DNA of 64,000 nucleotides from Xenorhabdus thuongxuanensis (GTDB lineage Bacteria > Pseudomonadota > Gammaproteobacteria > Enterobacterales > Enterobacteriaceae), in the NCBI RefSeq assembly GCF_001908095.1, contig NZ_MKGR01000008.1, positions 62,001-126,000 of the forward strand. The letters are read 5' to 3'. Shown in pieces: positions 19,491 to 28,121 of this stretch (positions are counted from its first letter, which is position 1; every line of letters starts with the position of its first letter). The position numbers and the translations under genes are program-made. A model generated the notes under the pieces. The model was not told where the DNA came from. It was given only the letters and a program-made list of their open reading frames with translations, and did no database searches.

Positions 19491-20036
19491 ATGAAGTTAT
19501 TAGTAAAATCAGCTATTGTCGTGGCAATTTGGAGTTCTATGATTGTTTCTGCATTTGCTATTAGTAACAATGGCAGTATTACTTTTACCGGTAAAGTGAC
19601 TAAAGGAACATGTTCTACTGCTGTCGCGGGGGATGGTGGTAATGTCATGATGGCTGATGTTGGTGTGGGCGATTTTACAAGAGCAGGTGATGCTAAAGGT
19701 GATACGCCTTTTAAAATTAAGCTTAGTGATTGTAAGTCATCGGATGATTCTTCAGTAAAGATTAAATTTACTGGTTCTCAAGATCATGATAATAACAAGG
19801 TATTAGCGAATACTGCTTCGGGATCTTTCGCAACAGGTGTTGGTATTGGTATTTATAAGAAATCAGGGGAGCAAATCGGAATAGGAAGCTCATCTGTGAC
19901 AGTTGATACTTTAACTACTAAAGATACTTCTAAAGAATTGCAATTTATTGCTAAATATGTAGCAACAAAAGATAAAAATAATATTACATCTGGCCTGGTT
20001 CAGGCTAGAGCTGCATTTACAGTAGAATACGACTAA
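19491..20036 (+). CDS. Type 1-like major fimbrial pilin
   Basis: This 181-residue protein is a chaperone-usher pilin. A signal peptide ends at AFA (about residue 23). The mature part begins with the NGSITFTGKVTKGTC strand, has two cysteines about 40 residues apart that should form the pilin disulphide, and ends with an alternating hydrophobic beta-strand, ARAAFTVEYD, used for chaperone binding and donor-strand exchange. It is first in a pilin-chaperone-usher-adhesin operon and is separated from the chaperone gene by a hairpin that would favour high pilin yield. Xenorhabdus fimbriae of this class are known from X. nematophila (Mrx); whether this is the same operon cannot be told without alignment. 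Confidence 0.9.
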   Translation: MKLLVKSAIVVAIWSSMIVSAFAISNNGSITFTGKVTKGTCSTAVAGDGGNVMMADVGVGDFTRAGDAKGDTPFKIKLSDCKSSDDSSVKIKFTGSQDHDNNKVLANTASGSFATGVGIGIYKKSGEQIGIGSSSVTVDTLTTKDTSKELQFIAKYVATKDKNNITSGLVQARAAFTVEYD

Positions 20037-20080
20037 TTCCAACTCCTTATATTTCCATTTTCTTTTTTATTGCATCTGTG

Positions 20081-20108
20081 ATATTCCCACTGTGCCTGGT
20101 GGGAATAT
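20081..20108 (+). promoter_or_regulatory. Intercistronic hairpin between pilin and chaperone genes
   Basis: ATATTCCCAC-N8-GTGGGAATAT is a perfect 10-bp stem located 45 bases after the pilin stop, without a T-run. Such hairpins in fimbrial operons partially stop transcription or protect the pilin mRNA 3' end, so that subunit greatly exceeds usher. That role here is inferred. Confidence 0.6.
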
Positions 20109-20143
20109 TCATTATTTTGAATTCATGTAGGGATAGAGTTATT

Positions 20144-20848
20144 ATGTCAAAACATTTTTTGATCGGGCTATTATTTTTTCTGCCTGTTTTCCTTACCACC
20201 CCTGTCCACGCTGGAATAGCACTGAGTAGTACTCGGGTGATCTATGAAGCCTCGCAACGTGAAGTTGCTATTTCCGTCATCAATGATAGTAAAGATGATG
20301 TATACCTTATTCAGTCTTGGGTAGATATATTTACTCCAGCGGTTGAATCTTCTGGTCAAAAAACGCCATTTTTAGTGACACCACCTTTATTTCGTTTGGA
20401 TGGTGAACAGGAAAATCGCCTGCGAATTATTCTAATGGATAACACACTACCACAAGATCGTGAATCCATCTTTTGGCTTAATGTTAAAGCCATTCCTGCT
20501 CTAAAAAATGACGAATCAAATCGTTTGTTGATCTCGCTGAAAAACCGGATAAAACTCTTTTATCGTCCAGAAGGATTGACAGAGCAACTCGCAGCAAGGG
20601 CTTATCAACAAATTATTTTTTCTCGGCAATCAGGGCAATTGGTGGTGCAGAATCCAACGCCTTTTTATGTCTCCTTTTATGACATCAAACTTGGGAAAAG
20701 TGCAATACCGGAAGCTGGCATGGTGGCACCATTTAGCAGCCGACAATGGCCATTACCTATAGGCTACGCTAATGGTATTACCTGGAGAGCCATCAATGAT
20801 TATGGTGGTATCACCGAGCCTCAATACCAAACATTATCATCCATATAA
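20144..20848 (+). CDS. Periplasmic fimbrial chaperone
   Basis: This 234-residue PapD-like chaperone folds pilins in the periplasm. After a signal peptide ending PVHA, the first immunoglobulin-like domain starts GIALSSTRVIYE and has FWLNVKAIPA, which precedes the G1 strand, and then LKNRIKLFYRP, which contains the domain-linking basic residue. A second domain follows, containing NPTPFYVSF. The frame is open from 20078, but the ATG at 20144 has GGATAG upstream and gives a normal signal sequence (MSKHFLIGLLFF). It sits between pilin and usher genes, as usual. Confidence 0.93.
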   Translation: MSKHFLIGLLFFLPVFLTTPVHAGIALSSTRVIYEASQREVAISVINDSKDDVYLIQSWVDIFTPAVESSGQKTPFLVTPPLFRLDGEQENRLRIILMDNTLPQDRESIFWLNVKAIPALKNDESNRLLISLKNRIKLFYRPEGLTEQLAARAYQQIIFSRQSGQLVVQNPTPFYVSFYDIKLGKSAIPEAGMVAPFSSRQWPLPIGYANGITWRAINDYGGITEPQYQTLSSI

Positions 20849-20878
20849 TAACCCATCAGTTAGAAGTTACTTGATGTC

Positions 20879-23371
20879 ATGAGTTTGATTATTCCAGATG
20901 TCTATAGGTTGTTGTTGATGATGCTGGTAGTACCTACTGTTGGGTATGCCAGTGAATATTTTGATCTCAATGCGTTGGAAATCGATGATCCATCTGCTCC
21001 ACTGCCTGATTTAAGTTATTTTGCAGAAAAAGGGGGTAGTGCACCAGGAACATATAGAGTTGCTATCCGTGTCAATGATCAGGACAAAGGCACACAGGAT
21101 ATTCAATTCGTGATAGGGGCAGGAAAAAAACTGCAACCTGTCTTATCGGTTCAACAATTGATTGACTGGGGGGTCAATGTATCTGCTTTTCCTGATTTGA
21201 ATCCAGAAGGACAACTATATGATTTATATAATTTTATTCCTTATGCCAGTACATCATTACAATTGAGTCAACAAACCCTACTGATCACCATTCCTCAGGC
21301 AGCGATGGCAACGATAGCTCGCGGCGCGATTGATTCGTCACTTTGGCAGCGAGGGGAATCAGCATTATGGGCCAGTTATGATTTCAATGGGATCAACACT
21401 TGGGGTAAAAACGGTTCTGATACGAATAATTTCTATATGAATCTACGTAGTGGCTTGAATTGGGGAAGCTGGCGTTTACGAAATTATTCTACCTATTATC
21501 GGAATTTTGGCAGAAATAAAAATAGTAGTGATAAACCCCGTTGGGAAACGCTAAGTACATCTTTGCAGCGTGATATTCATGCCTTAAGAAGCCAGCTTGT
21601 GGTTGGTGAAACTAATACACAAGGGGATCTATTTAGCGGATTTGCTTTTCGGGGAATTACCTTGATGTCGGATGATAACATGCTGCCGGATAGTCAAAGG
21701 GGGTTTGCCCCAGTTGTGCGGGGGATCGCAGAAAGTAATGCGCAGATCACTATTCGTCAAAACGGGTACATCATTTATCAGGCTAATGTTCCACCTGGCG
21801 CTTTTGTAATTGATGACCTTTATCCAACCTCTTCTGGGGGAAATTTGGATGTTGTGATTCGGGAAGCAGATGGTCGTGAGCGCCATTTTGTTCAACCATT
21901 TTCATCAATTCCTGTGATGTTGAGGGAGGAGAATTTAAAATACAGTTTTACGGTGGGAGAATATCGCAATTCGCACGCAGGTGCCCATCAGCCATTCTTT
22001 ATGCAGAGCGAGATTTATTACGGTCTGCCATATGCAATAACCTTGTATGGCGGAATGTTATTGTCTTCAAAATATCAGGCGAATGCAGTTGGTATAGGGT
22101 ACAGCCTTGGTTACTGGGGCTCGCTGGCGTTTGATATCACGCAGTCACAGGTTGATATTATCAATCAAGGTCAACAACGGGGTTGGGTCTATCGGGCACA
22201 GTACGCCAAAGACTTTGAAAAAACTGGAACGAATTTGTCTCTGACCAGTCATTATTACCCTTCACCGCATTTTTACCAATTTCAGGATGTCAATAATAAG
22301 ATGGCATATGATGAGCCGTCACATCAAAATAAACATAAATTTCAGTTCACACTGAGCCAAAGTTTGTCGGATTATGGCAGTCTCTATTTTTCTGGTTATG
22401 TGCAGAATGATTGGGAAAGCAGAAGTACTACCCGCAGTTTGAATGTCGGGTACAGCGTAAATTATTCCAATATCCATTACACACTGAATTACACCCAAAA
22501 TAGGAGTGCAGGCGACTCAATGGCCGATAACCAACTGGCGTTCAATATACAGATCCCGCTAGACCGTTGGTTACCAGATAGCTGGGCAACTTATAACATC
22601 AATCATAATCGTCGTGGTGATATCAACCAATCAGTTGGATTGAGTGGTACGGCCTTAGATAAACTGAATTATTCCCTACAACAGAATCACAGCAATGACG
22701 GTCAGGGCACTAGCAGCAATATAAACCTTAACTATAAAGGCTGTTATGGAGTGTTGTCTGGTGGATATCACTACGGTGATGATTCACAGCAGATTAGTTA
22801 TGGCCTTAGAGGAGGCGTCGTTGCTCATCGCCATGGCTTGACTTTGTCGCAACCGCTGGGAGAGACGATTGTTTTAGTCAAAACGTCTGGAGCTACCGGC
22901 GTTAAGGTTACTGGTTATAGCGGTGTTGAAACTGATGGACAAGGTTATGCTGTATTACCTTATGTCAGTCCTTATCACCGTAATCGTATCGCTCTGTTAC
23001 CGGATTCTTTTGGGGAAGGAGTGGAGATTGGATCTAATATCCAGACTGTTATTCCAACACAGGGAGCCGTGGTTTTGGCTGACTTCCAAACCCGGATCGG
23101 TCGTCGAGTATTGTTCACCTTGACTTATCAGGGTAACCCTATCCCTTTTGGCGCAATAGCGACTTTGAATGAAGAAAATACATTTCGTTCCCTTACTGCA
23201 AATCAAAGTATCGTTGGTAACGGCGGAGAAGTTTATTTCGGTGGTGTGCCGGAACAGGGGCAACTCTCGGTTCAATGGGGAAGTGGACAGTTTGAACAAT
23301 GTAAAGCGCGTTTTCTTTTGCCGAAAAGTAAAGCAATGGTGATTTCAACAAAAGCTGATTGTCATCCATAA
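20879..23371 (+). CDS. Outer-membrane fimbrial usher
   Basis: The usher is the outer-membrane pore that catalyses pilus assembly and secretion. The 830-residue protein has a signal peptide ending VGYA, an N-terminal chaperone-binding domain (FDLNALEI, then DLSYF), a 24-strand barrel with the plug domain, and C-terminal domains ending with a cysteine pair (QCKARF and the last CHP). The segment SDDNMLPDSQRGFAPVVRGIA is the FimD/PapC family signature. Length is normal for the FimD family. The ATG at 20879 has only a weak ribosome site, 30 bases after the chaperone stop. Confidence 0.95.
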   Translation: MSLIIPDVYRLLLMMLVVPTVGYASEYFDLNALEIDDPSAPLPDLSYFAEKGGSAPGTYRVAIRVNDQDKGTQDIQFVIGAGKKLQPVLSVQQLIDWGVNVSAFPDLNPEGQLYDLYNFIPYASTSLQLSQQTLLITIPQAAMATIARGAIDSSLWQRGESALWASYDFNGINTWGKNGSDTNNFYMNLRSGLNWGSWRLRNYSTYYRNFGRNKNSSDKPRWETLSTSLQRDIHALRSQLVVGETNTQGDLFSGFAFRGITLMSDDNMLPDSQRGFAPVVRGIAESNAQITIRQNGYIIYQANVPPGAFVIDDLYPTSSGGNLDVVIREADGRERHFVQPFSSIPVMLREENLKYSFTVGEYRNSHAGAHQPFFMQSEIYYGLPYAITLYGGMLLSSKYQANAVGIGYSLGYWGSLAFDITQSQVDIINQGQQRGWVYRAQYAKDFEKTGTNLSLTSHYYPSPHFYQFQDVNNKMAYDEPSHQNKHKFQFTLSQSLSDYGSLYFSGYVQNDWESRSTTRSLNVGYSVNYSNIHYTLNYTQNRSAGDSMADNQLAFNIQIPLDRWLPDSWATYNINHNRRGDINQSVGLSGTALDKLNYSLQQNHSNDGQGTSSNINLNYKGCYGVLSGGYHYGDDSQQISYGLRGGVVAHRHGLTLSQPLGETIVLVKTSGATGVKVTGYSGVETDGQGYAVLPYVSPYHRNRIALLPDSFGEGVEIGSNIQTVIPTQGAVVLADFQTRIGRRVLFTLTYQGNPIPFGAIATLNEENTFRSLTANQSIVGNGGEVYFGGVPEQGQLSVQWGSGQFEQCKARFLLPKSKAMVISTKADCHP

Positions 23372-23434
23372 AAGTAAATCATCATAGTTTTTTCGGAAAT
23401 ACAACATAACAATAACTTATATAAGGGATTACTT

Positions 23435-24454
23435 GTGAATGTATCAATTCTTTCATGGTTACTATTTGTACCAATATTTTTATCCTCCTGTGCGGGATAT
23501 GCTTATACTGATATCTCTTGTACAGCACCTTCACAAACATTGAGTTCATATAAGATATCACTGCCGGTAGATGTGCCTGTAGATCAAGAATTGGAAAAAT
23601 CGAATGATAGATTGAGGATGGAGGCAAGCCCTGTGATTGCTTGTCAAGGGAAGTCTCTGGACAAGGCTGAGGCTGTTCTTGGTATTAAGGCATATGGAGT
23701 ACCGTCAAAAATGATTAATGGCAGAAAAATTTTTCGTTTGGGCAATAGTGGTATTGGGTATGCAATTAGAGGTCTAACTGGGGACCCTAGTGATAGAAAG
23801 TATATCCGAGGAAATAATAATAGTACGATACTTAAAACTGTTGCTTTGCGAGATCAGAGAGGAAGAATTAGTGTTGGAATTGCACTTGTATTTTACCGTA
23901 TAGGTCAAGTAAAACCTGGTCAATATCCTTCCCAACCTGTGGCAACTGCGACGGTAATTCTACGAAATTCTGGTGAAAGCGGTTCAGGTAAATATATCGA
24001 AATAGGGCAGTTCAGTACTGGTAACATAGTTGTTGAATCACGATCTTGTGCCTTTGATAACAATCCAATTCCTGTTGTATTAGAGCCGATAACGAGTATG
24101 CAATTACCTAAAGTGGGCTCCACAGCAGCGGAAAAGGCATTTGATATACCTTTAAATTGTGATGCACGTATTAAAGTTAATATGCTTTTACAGGCGGGTC
24201 CTCAAGGAGCTTATGCTCCTCAACAGGGGATTATCAAACCTAATCCTAATATTAATGCAGCTCGAGGGGTGGGAATTCAAATTTTGGATGGTAAAAAGGC
24301 AACTCCCATTCCTCTTGGTAAAAAAATTGAATATATTGAGACTATAACAGAGGGACCGGTCAATATTCCTTTAAAAGCGCGTTATTATCGGTATGGTAAC
24401 GTTAAAGAAGGGATAGTTAATGCAACAGCGACATTCACCATGAGTTATGAATAA
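23435..24454 (+). CDS. Fimbrial tip adhesin
   Basis: The 339-residue protein fits a two-domain fimbrial adhesin: a signal peptide (about 1-23, ending GYA), a poorly conserved N-terminal receptor domain, and a C-terminal pilin domain that ends VNATATFTMSYE like a donor-strand-accepting subunit. It is the last gene of the operon, the usual adhesin position. It starts with GTG, preceded by AAGGG. The hydrophobic core contains LSSC, which resembles a lipobox, but the N-region lacks the usual basic residues, so ordinary signal cleavage is more likely. Receptor specificity is unknown. Confidence 0.8.
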   Translation: MNVSILSWLLFVPIFLSSCAGYAYTDISCTAPSQTLSSYKISLPVDVPVDQELEKSNDRLRMEASPVIACQGKSLDKAEAVLGIKAYGVPSKMINGRKIFRLGNSGIGYAIRGLTGDPSDRKYIRGNNNSTILKTVALRDQRGRISVGIALVFYRIGQVKPGQYPSQPVATATVILRNSGESGSGKYIEIGQFSTGNIVVESRSCAFDNNPIPVVLEPITSMQLPKVGSTAAEKAFDIPLNCDARIKVNMLLQAGPQGAYAPQQGIIKPNPNINAARGVGIQILDGKKATPIPLGKKIEYIETITEGPVNIPLKARYYRYGNVKEGIVNATATFTMSYE

Positions 24455-24520
24455 TATAGGGCTATCCCATTTATAATTTTCTAAATTGTTTGATATTTAT
24501 TTTTTTTAATCAATTAAATG

Positions 24521-24553
24521 AAAATGACTTTTGATAAGCATTTAGTCATTTTT
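24521..24553 (+). terminator. Possible terminator of the fimbrial operon
   Basis: AAAATGACT and AGTCATTTT form a 9-bp stem around a 14-base loop and run into T residues, 67 bases after the adhesin stop. The rest of the 318-base gap between the adhesin and flgN (24455-24772) is AT-rich with no gene. Confidence 0.45.
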
Positions 24554-24702
24554 AGCATCATTTTAAAACTATTTTCTGAGAAGATAGTGCTTTTTGATAT
24601 TAATACTAATGGTGGATTATTTTAAGTTAGTATAGCATTATTTGATTGTATAATGAGAATTATTATCTTTTTTATAGGAAAGAAAAATATAAGTACACAG
24701 AA

Positions 24703-24741
24703 ACAGACCCCTTATCATTGCTAATAAACCAAGAGGTCTGT
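24703..24741 (-). terminator. Likely terminator of flgMN
   Basis: ACAGACC-C-CTT and AAG-A-GGTCTGT pair with a single mismatch. On the minus strand the stem is followed by GTTTCTG, 32 bases downstream of the flgN stop. A smaller TTACTG/CAGTAA hairpin lies between it and the stop (24747-24764). Confidence 0.5.
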
Positions 24742-24772
24742 AGGACTTACTGCATAAACAGTAATCGAATAA

Positions 24773-25213
24773 TCAAACGCTGACCTTGTGGCCTGATAGC
24801 GCTGAAGGATGACGGGTTTGGCCGTCTGCACCATAAAGAGAGGGGCTATGGTGAGCTTTCAGAAAAGCAATTGCTTTACTTTTCAATTCAATATGTTGTT
24901 CTAGTAGAAATCCGTTATGCGAATTTAAATCACGAATATGTTCAACAGATTGACTAATTTGATTCCATAATACTGCCAGTATTTCATAGTCAGCATAAGG
25001 AGCATTTATTTTCAGCGTTTCATTTAATTGAAGGCGTTTTCGTTCAGCGTGATCGAGAGCTGAAAGCAAAAATGTCTTTTTTTCCGTCACGCGATGTAAC
25101 TGATTCACTTCAATAAAGCCTTCGCACAGTATGCGCTGTTCTTCTGCCATAGTTTGCGAAAGTGAATTTAAGTGTGCGTTTTGCTGTTTAAGCAAGAGTT
25201 GAAGTTCTTCCAT
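24773..25213 (-). CDS. flgN: Flagellar export chaperone FlgN
   Basis: FlgN is the cytoplasmic chaperone that delivers the hook-filament junction proteins FlgK and FlgL (both encoded at 34-36.6 kb) to the export gate. The 146-residue helical protein shares with E. coli FlgN (138) the pattern TEKKTFLLSALDHAE in the middle, HNGFLLEQHIE in the last third, and PSLYGADGQT near the end. It follows flgM by 25 bases on the same strand and ends the flgMN unit. Confidence 0.93.
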   Translation of the reverse strand: MEELQLLLKQQNAHLNSLSQTMAEEQRILCEGFIEVNQLHRVTEKKTFLLSALDHAERKRLQLNETLKINAPYADYEILAVLWNQISQSVEHIRDLNSHNGFLLEQHIELKSKAIAFLKAHHSPSLYGADGQTRHPSALSGHKVSV

Positions 25214-25238
25214 TTATGGCTCTTTATGAATTTGATGT

Positions 25239-25538
25239 TTATTTATCATATTCCATGTTTTCAAGGGCCTCCCTAAATAGAGCATCAGCAATTCTACCGC
25301 TGTCCATCGTTAAGGTTCCCTGTGCAATAGCTTCTTTCAATTGTTGTACTTTCTGGATATTGATATCCTGGCTGCTTGGTTGGACGAGCTTTTTCTGCGC
25401 TTCGCTCAGCTTAACTTGTGTATCAGCGCTTTTTTCTGCAACAGCCACAATTCTGCGAGTGTTCTGAGCACCTTCATTGGCATTGCGCTGTTGCAAAGCT
25501 GCAATAGCCAGTAGAGGTTGAGTGCGTTCAATACTCAT
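25239..25538 (-). CDS. flgM: Anti-sigma-28 factor FlgM
   Basis: FlgM binds FliA (sigma-28) until the hook is complete, then is exported, which times class 3 gene expression. The 99-residue product begins MSIERTQPL. It has the sigma-binding C-terminal half with KLSEAQKKLVQP, INIQKVQQLKEAI and MDSGRIADAL, all standard for the family. A sigma-28 promoter lies about 90 bases upstream, so FlgM is itself under FliA control, the known feedback arrangement. Confidence 0.96.
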   Translation of the reverse strand: MSIERTQPLLAIAALQQRNANEGAQNTRRIVAVAEKSADTQVKLSEAQKKLVQPSSQDINIQKVQQLKEAIAQGTLTMDSGRIADALFREALENMEYDK

Positions 25539-25627
25539 AATCGTAATCCTTTAATCAGGCATTATTTATTGTCTTAGGTAGCAGGCGATATACCGCTGGC
25601 ATGCCTGTAAATCATGGTCTGTTGGTT

Positions 25628-25654
25628 ATATCGGCTTGAAGAAATAAAACTTTA
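25628..25654 (-). promoter_or_regulatory. Sigma-28 (FliA) promoter of flgMN
   Basis: Read on the minus strand, TAAAGTTT (25654-25647), an 11-base spacer and GCCGATAT (25635-25628) match the FliA consensus at 15 of 16 positions. It lies just after the flgA stop, as the flgM class 3 promoter does in Salmonella. Confidence 0.88.
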
Positions 25655-25659
25655 GCCAT

Positions 25660-26337
25660 TTATAACATCATTTTTACACTACCATTTTCTTGAGCTTCAC
25701 CAGTAATAACCTGCCCAGAGTTCAGGCGAATACGGATATTATCAAAACTTGCGGCGTTGTTAATCGCTTTTCCTTCGTAACGCACTTGAAAATGGTGTCC
25801 ATCTACGGTGACAACCACATTTTGTCCGGCTTTAATTGCCCATGGACGCCGGATCATATTGCGTGTAATAAATTGTCCGGCAGGTATATTACGAAGCACA
25901 ACACCATTTTGTATGGCCTTTCTGTTACGGATTATGTCGTTTGGTAGCTTATCTAAGGAGCCCATTTTTACTTGAAAATCTTTTTCTGTCAGGACCGCAT
26001 TGCGGTTAATCGCTCTCTTAGAAACTAAATAAGGGCCGATGACATTGACGTAAACCTGGATAAAACGGCGTTTCTGGCCACAATTCACAGGGACGGAAAG
26101 GTTACCCCAATTTTTGTTGTTAAGTAACGGTTGTATTTCAGGATGTTCACAAGTTGGCCATTGTTGCTCAGGTGTTTTGATTTCCACTGAAATTTTATGG
26201 TTTGATGTGTGATGGATCTGTCTGAAATAGTCATCTATTAATTGTGGTAAATGGTTTCCCCAAGCTAAAGAACTGCCAAAAACAAAAAATAGCTTAAGGA
26301 AAAAGGCAAATAACCCGATAAACTTTAATGCAGGCAT
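25660..26337 (-). CDS. flgA: Flagellar P-ring assembly chaperone FlgA
   Basis: FlgA is a periplasmic chaperone for P-ring (FlgI) assembly. The 225-residue protein has a signal peptide ending about LAWG (residue 27) and an SAF-type C-terminal domain with NIPAGQFITRNMIRRPWAIK and GQNVVVTV. Length agrees with E. coli FlgA (219). It is transcribed away from flgB; the 209-base divergent gap contains an FlhDC-like operator. Confidence 0.94.
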   Translation of the reverse strand: MPALKFIGLFAFFLKLFFVFGSSLAWGNHLPQLIDDYFRQIHHTSNHKISVEIKTPEQQWPTCEHPEIQPLLNNKNWGNLSVPVNCGQKRRFIQVYVNVIGPYLVSKRAINRNAVLTEKDFQVKMGSLDKLPNDIIRNRKAIQNGVVLRNIPAGQFITRNMIRRPWAIKAGQNVVVTVDGHHFQVRYEGKAINNAASFDNIRIRLNSGQVITGEAQENGSVKMML

Positions 26338-26430
26338 TTCACCACCTTAAATCCCGTTAGTGAGCCATGATTTCAAAAAATATTCAGCACCTGTTGGATG
26401 TTAGTAGTGTAACTCGATTGATTATTCGTT

Positions 26431-26473
26431 AATGGGATAAATAGCAATTCAATTTGTTTCTATTCTTCGAATT
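26431..26473. promoter_or_regulatory. Likely FlhDC operator between flgA and flgB
   Basis: AATGGGATAAATAGCA (26431-26446) and, inverted, AATTCGAAGAATAGAA (26473-26458) are separated by 11 bases. They resemble the two half-sites of the FlhD4C2 box. It lies between the divergent flgAMN and flgBCDEFGHIJ operons, where this activator acts in enterobacteria. Confidence 0.55.
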
Positions 26474-26546
26474 ACCTTTTTCTTCTCCGTTTATTCTGTT
26501 AGCTGCTTGGGAATTATCCCCGACAGAACAAATCCGAGGGAGGAAT

Positions 26547-26963
26547 ATGCTCGATAAATTAGACGCCGCCTTTCAATTTCGACAAGAAGCGCTGGCACTC
26601 CGCAACCAGCGGCAGGAAATTTTGTCTGCCAATATTGCCAATGCGGATACCCCTGGCTATCAGGCGCGTGATATCGATTTTGCTGCTCAACTGAAAAAAG
26701 TCATGGCACATGGTCGTGTAACGGGGAATGGAATTGGGCTAACTCTGACTTCCGATCGACATATTCCCGTTCAGCCTCAAAAACGTCTGGAGATGGATCT
26801 GATGTATCGAGTGCCATACCAGACAGCCATGGATGGAAATACCGTTGACATGGATACAGAACGCAGCAGTTTCGCAGATAACAGCCTGAAATATCAGGCC
26901 GAACTCACTATGACCAATGCGCAAATCAAAAGCATGATGTCAGTTCTACAGTCACAAGGATAA
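26547..26963 (+). CDS. flgB: Flagellar proximal rod protein FlgB
   Basis: FlgB is the most proximal rod subunit, exported by the flagellar type III system. The 138-residue protein (same length as E. coli) has the N-terminal rod/hook motif [21 protein letters not shown] and a C-terminal helix. The frame is open from 26454, but the ATG at 26547 has GAGGGAGGA directly upstream and gives MLDKLDAAF. It is the first of ten cotranscribed flg genes. Its stop overlaps the earliest possible flgC start. Confidence 0.96.
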   Translation: MLDKLDAAFQFRQEALALRNQRQEILSANIANADTPGYQARDIDFAAQLKKVMAHGRVTGNGIGLTLTSDRHIPVQPQKRLEMDLMYRVPYQTAMDGNTVDMDTERSSFADNSLKYQAELTMTNAQIKSMMSVLQSQG

Positions 26964-26968
26964 TGGGA

Positions 26969-27373
26969 ATGTCTCTACTTAGTATTTTTGATATTGCCAG
27001 CTCTGCGCTTTCAGCCCAGTCCCAGCGACTGAATGTCAGTGCCAGCAATATGGCGAATGCCGACAGCGTTGTGGGGCCGGATGGTGAACCATACCGTGCC
27101 AAGCAAGTGGTCTTCCGTGTCGCTGCTCCCGCAGGACAGGAAATTGGCGGAGTGCATGTTAGCGAAGTTGTGGATGATCCTTCACCTTTCCGCCTTGAGT
27201 ATCAGCCAGGCCATCCGTTGGCCGATGAAAAAGGCTATGTACGTATGCCAAATGTGGATGTGGTTGGAGAAATGGTCAATACCATCTCAGCTTCCCGCAG
27301 CTATCAGGCAAACGTTGAAGTACTTAATACTACCAAATCCATCATGTTGAAAACGCTGACACTGGGCCAGTAA
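26969..27373 (+). CDS. flgC: Flagellar proximal rod protein FlgC
   Basis: FlgC is a proximal rod subunit. The 134-residue product equals the E. coli length. It carries the N-terminal [16 protein letters not shown] and the C-terminal [19 protein letters not shown]. Two in-frame ATGs exist (26963 and 26969). I chose 26969 because AAGGAT is then seven bases away, whereas the first ATG overlaps the flgB stop with no room for ribosome binding. Confidence 0.96.
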   Translation: MSLLSIFDIASSALSAQSQRLNVSASNMANADSVVGPDGEPYRAKQVVFRVAAPAGQEIGGVHVSEVVDDPSPFRLEYQPGHPLADEKGYVRMPNVDVVGEMVNTISASRSYQANVEVLNTTKSIMLKTLTLGQ

Positions 27374-27386
27374 CAGGAATGTCGTT

Positions 27387-28106
27387 ATGGGAATTACCGC
27401 TTCAATTAATGAATCATTGGATAATTCAACAGTCGGTGAACTGTCTAAGTTGACCAACCAAAAACCACAAAGTAGTGATGATATCAAAGATAACTTCTTG
27501 AATATATTGGTTGCTCAGCTTAAAAACCAAGATCCAACTAACCCAATGCAAAACAGTGAATTAACTTCACAGATTGCGCAGATCAGTACGGTTGAGGGGA
27601 TTGAGAAACTCAATAAAACACTGGGTTCCATTGTCGGACAAATGGACAGTAATCACGCGATGCAAACGGTGGCACTGATTGGCCGAGGTGTCATGGTTCC
27701 TGGCAATGAGATTTTGGTTGGTTCCAACGGAGAGAAAAATATCGACGCAGCACCGTTGGGCTATGAACTGAACCGACCTGCCGATATCGTTAAAGTGACT
27801 ATCAGAGATAAAAATGGCGCAGTCGTTCGGGAGATGGAATGCAATAAATTAGATCCTAATTCATCTGAATATTTAAGTGCTGGTTTACACAGCTTCAGAT
27901 GGGATGGCAAAGACGCAGACGGCAATGCAGTGGAACAAGGCGCTTATAACTTCAGCGTTTACGCAAGCCAACAGGATCAAGCGTTGATGGTCAATTCCCT
28001 GAGACATGCCGAGGTTAGCGGCGTTGTGCGGCAGGAGAATAGCACTAAATTGGATTTAGGGCTGGTGGGTACGGTAAACATGGGCGAAGTTCGTCAGTTT
28101 CTTTAA
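27387..28106 (+). CDS. flgD: Flagellar hook scaffolding protein FlgD
   Basis: FlgD caps the growing hook and is later discarded. The 239-residue protein has the N-terminal FLNILVAQLKNQDPTNPM motif, diagnostic of FlgD, a central LIGRGVMVPGN segment, and a Tudor/fibronectin-like C-terminal region with SFRWDGKDADGNAVEQGAY. It is slightly longer than E. coli FlgD (231) and starts 13 bases after flgC. Confidence 0.96.
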   Translation: MGITASINESLDNSTVGELSKLTNQKPQSSDDIKDNFLNILVAQLKNQDPTNPMQNSELTSQIAQISTVEGIEKLNKTLGSIVGQMDSNHAMQTVALIGRGVMVPGNEILVGSNGEKNIDAAPLGYELNRPADIVKVTIRDKNGAVVREMECNKLDPNSSEYLSAGLHSFRWDGKDADGNAVEQGAYNFSVYASQQDQALMVNSLRHAEVSGVVRQENSTKLDLGLVGTVNMGEVRQFL

Positions 28107-28121
28107 TTAAATGGAGGACAT

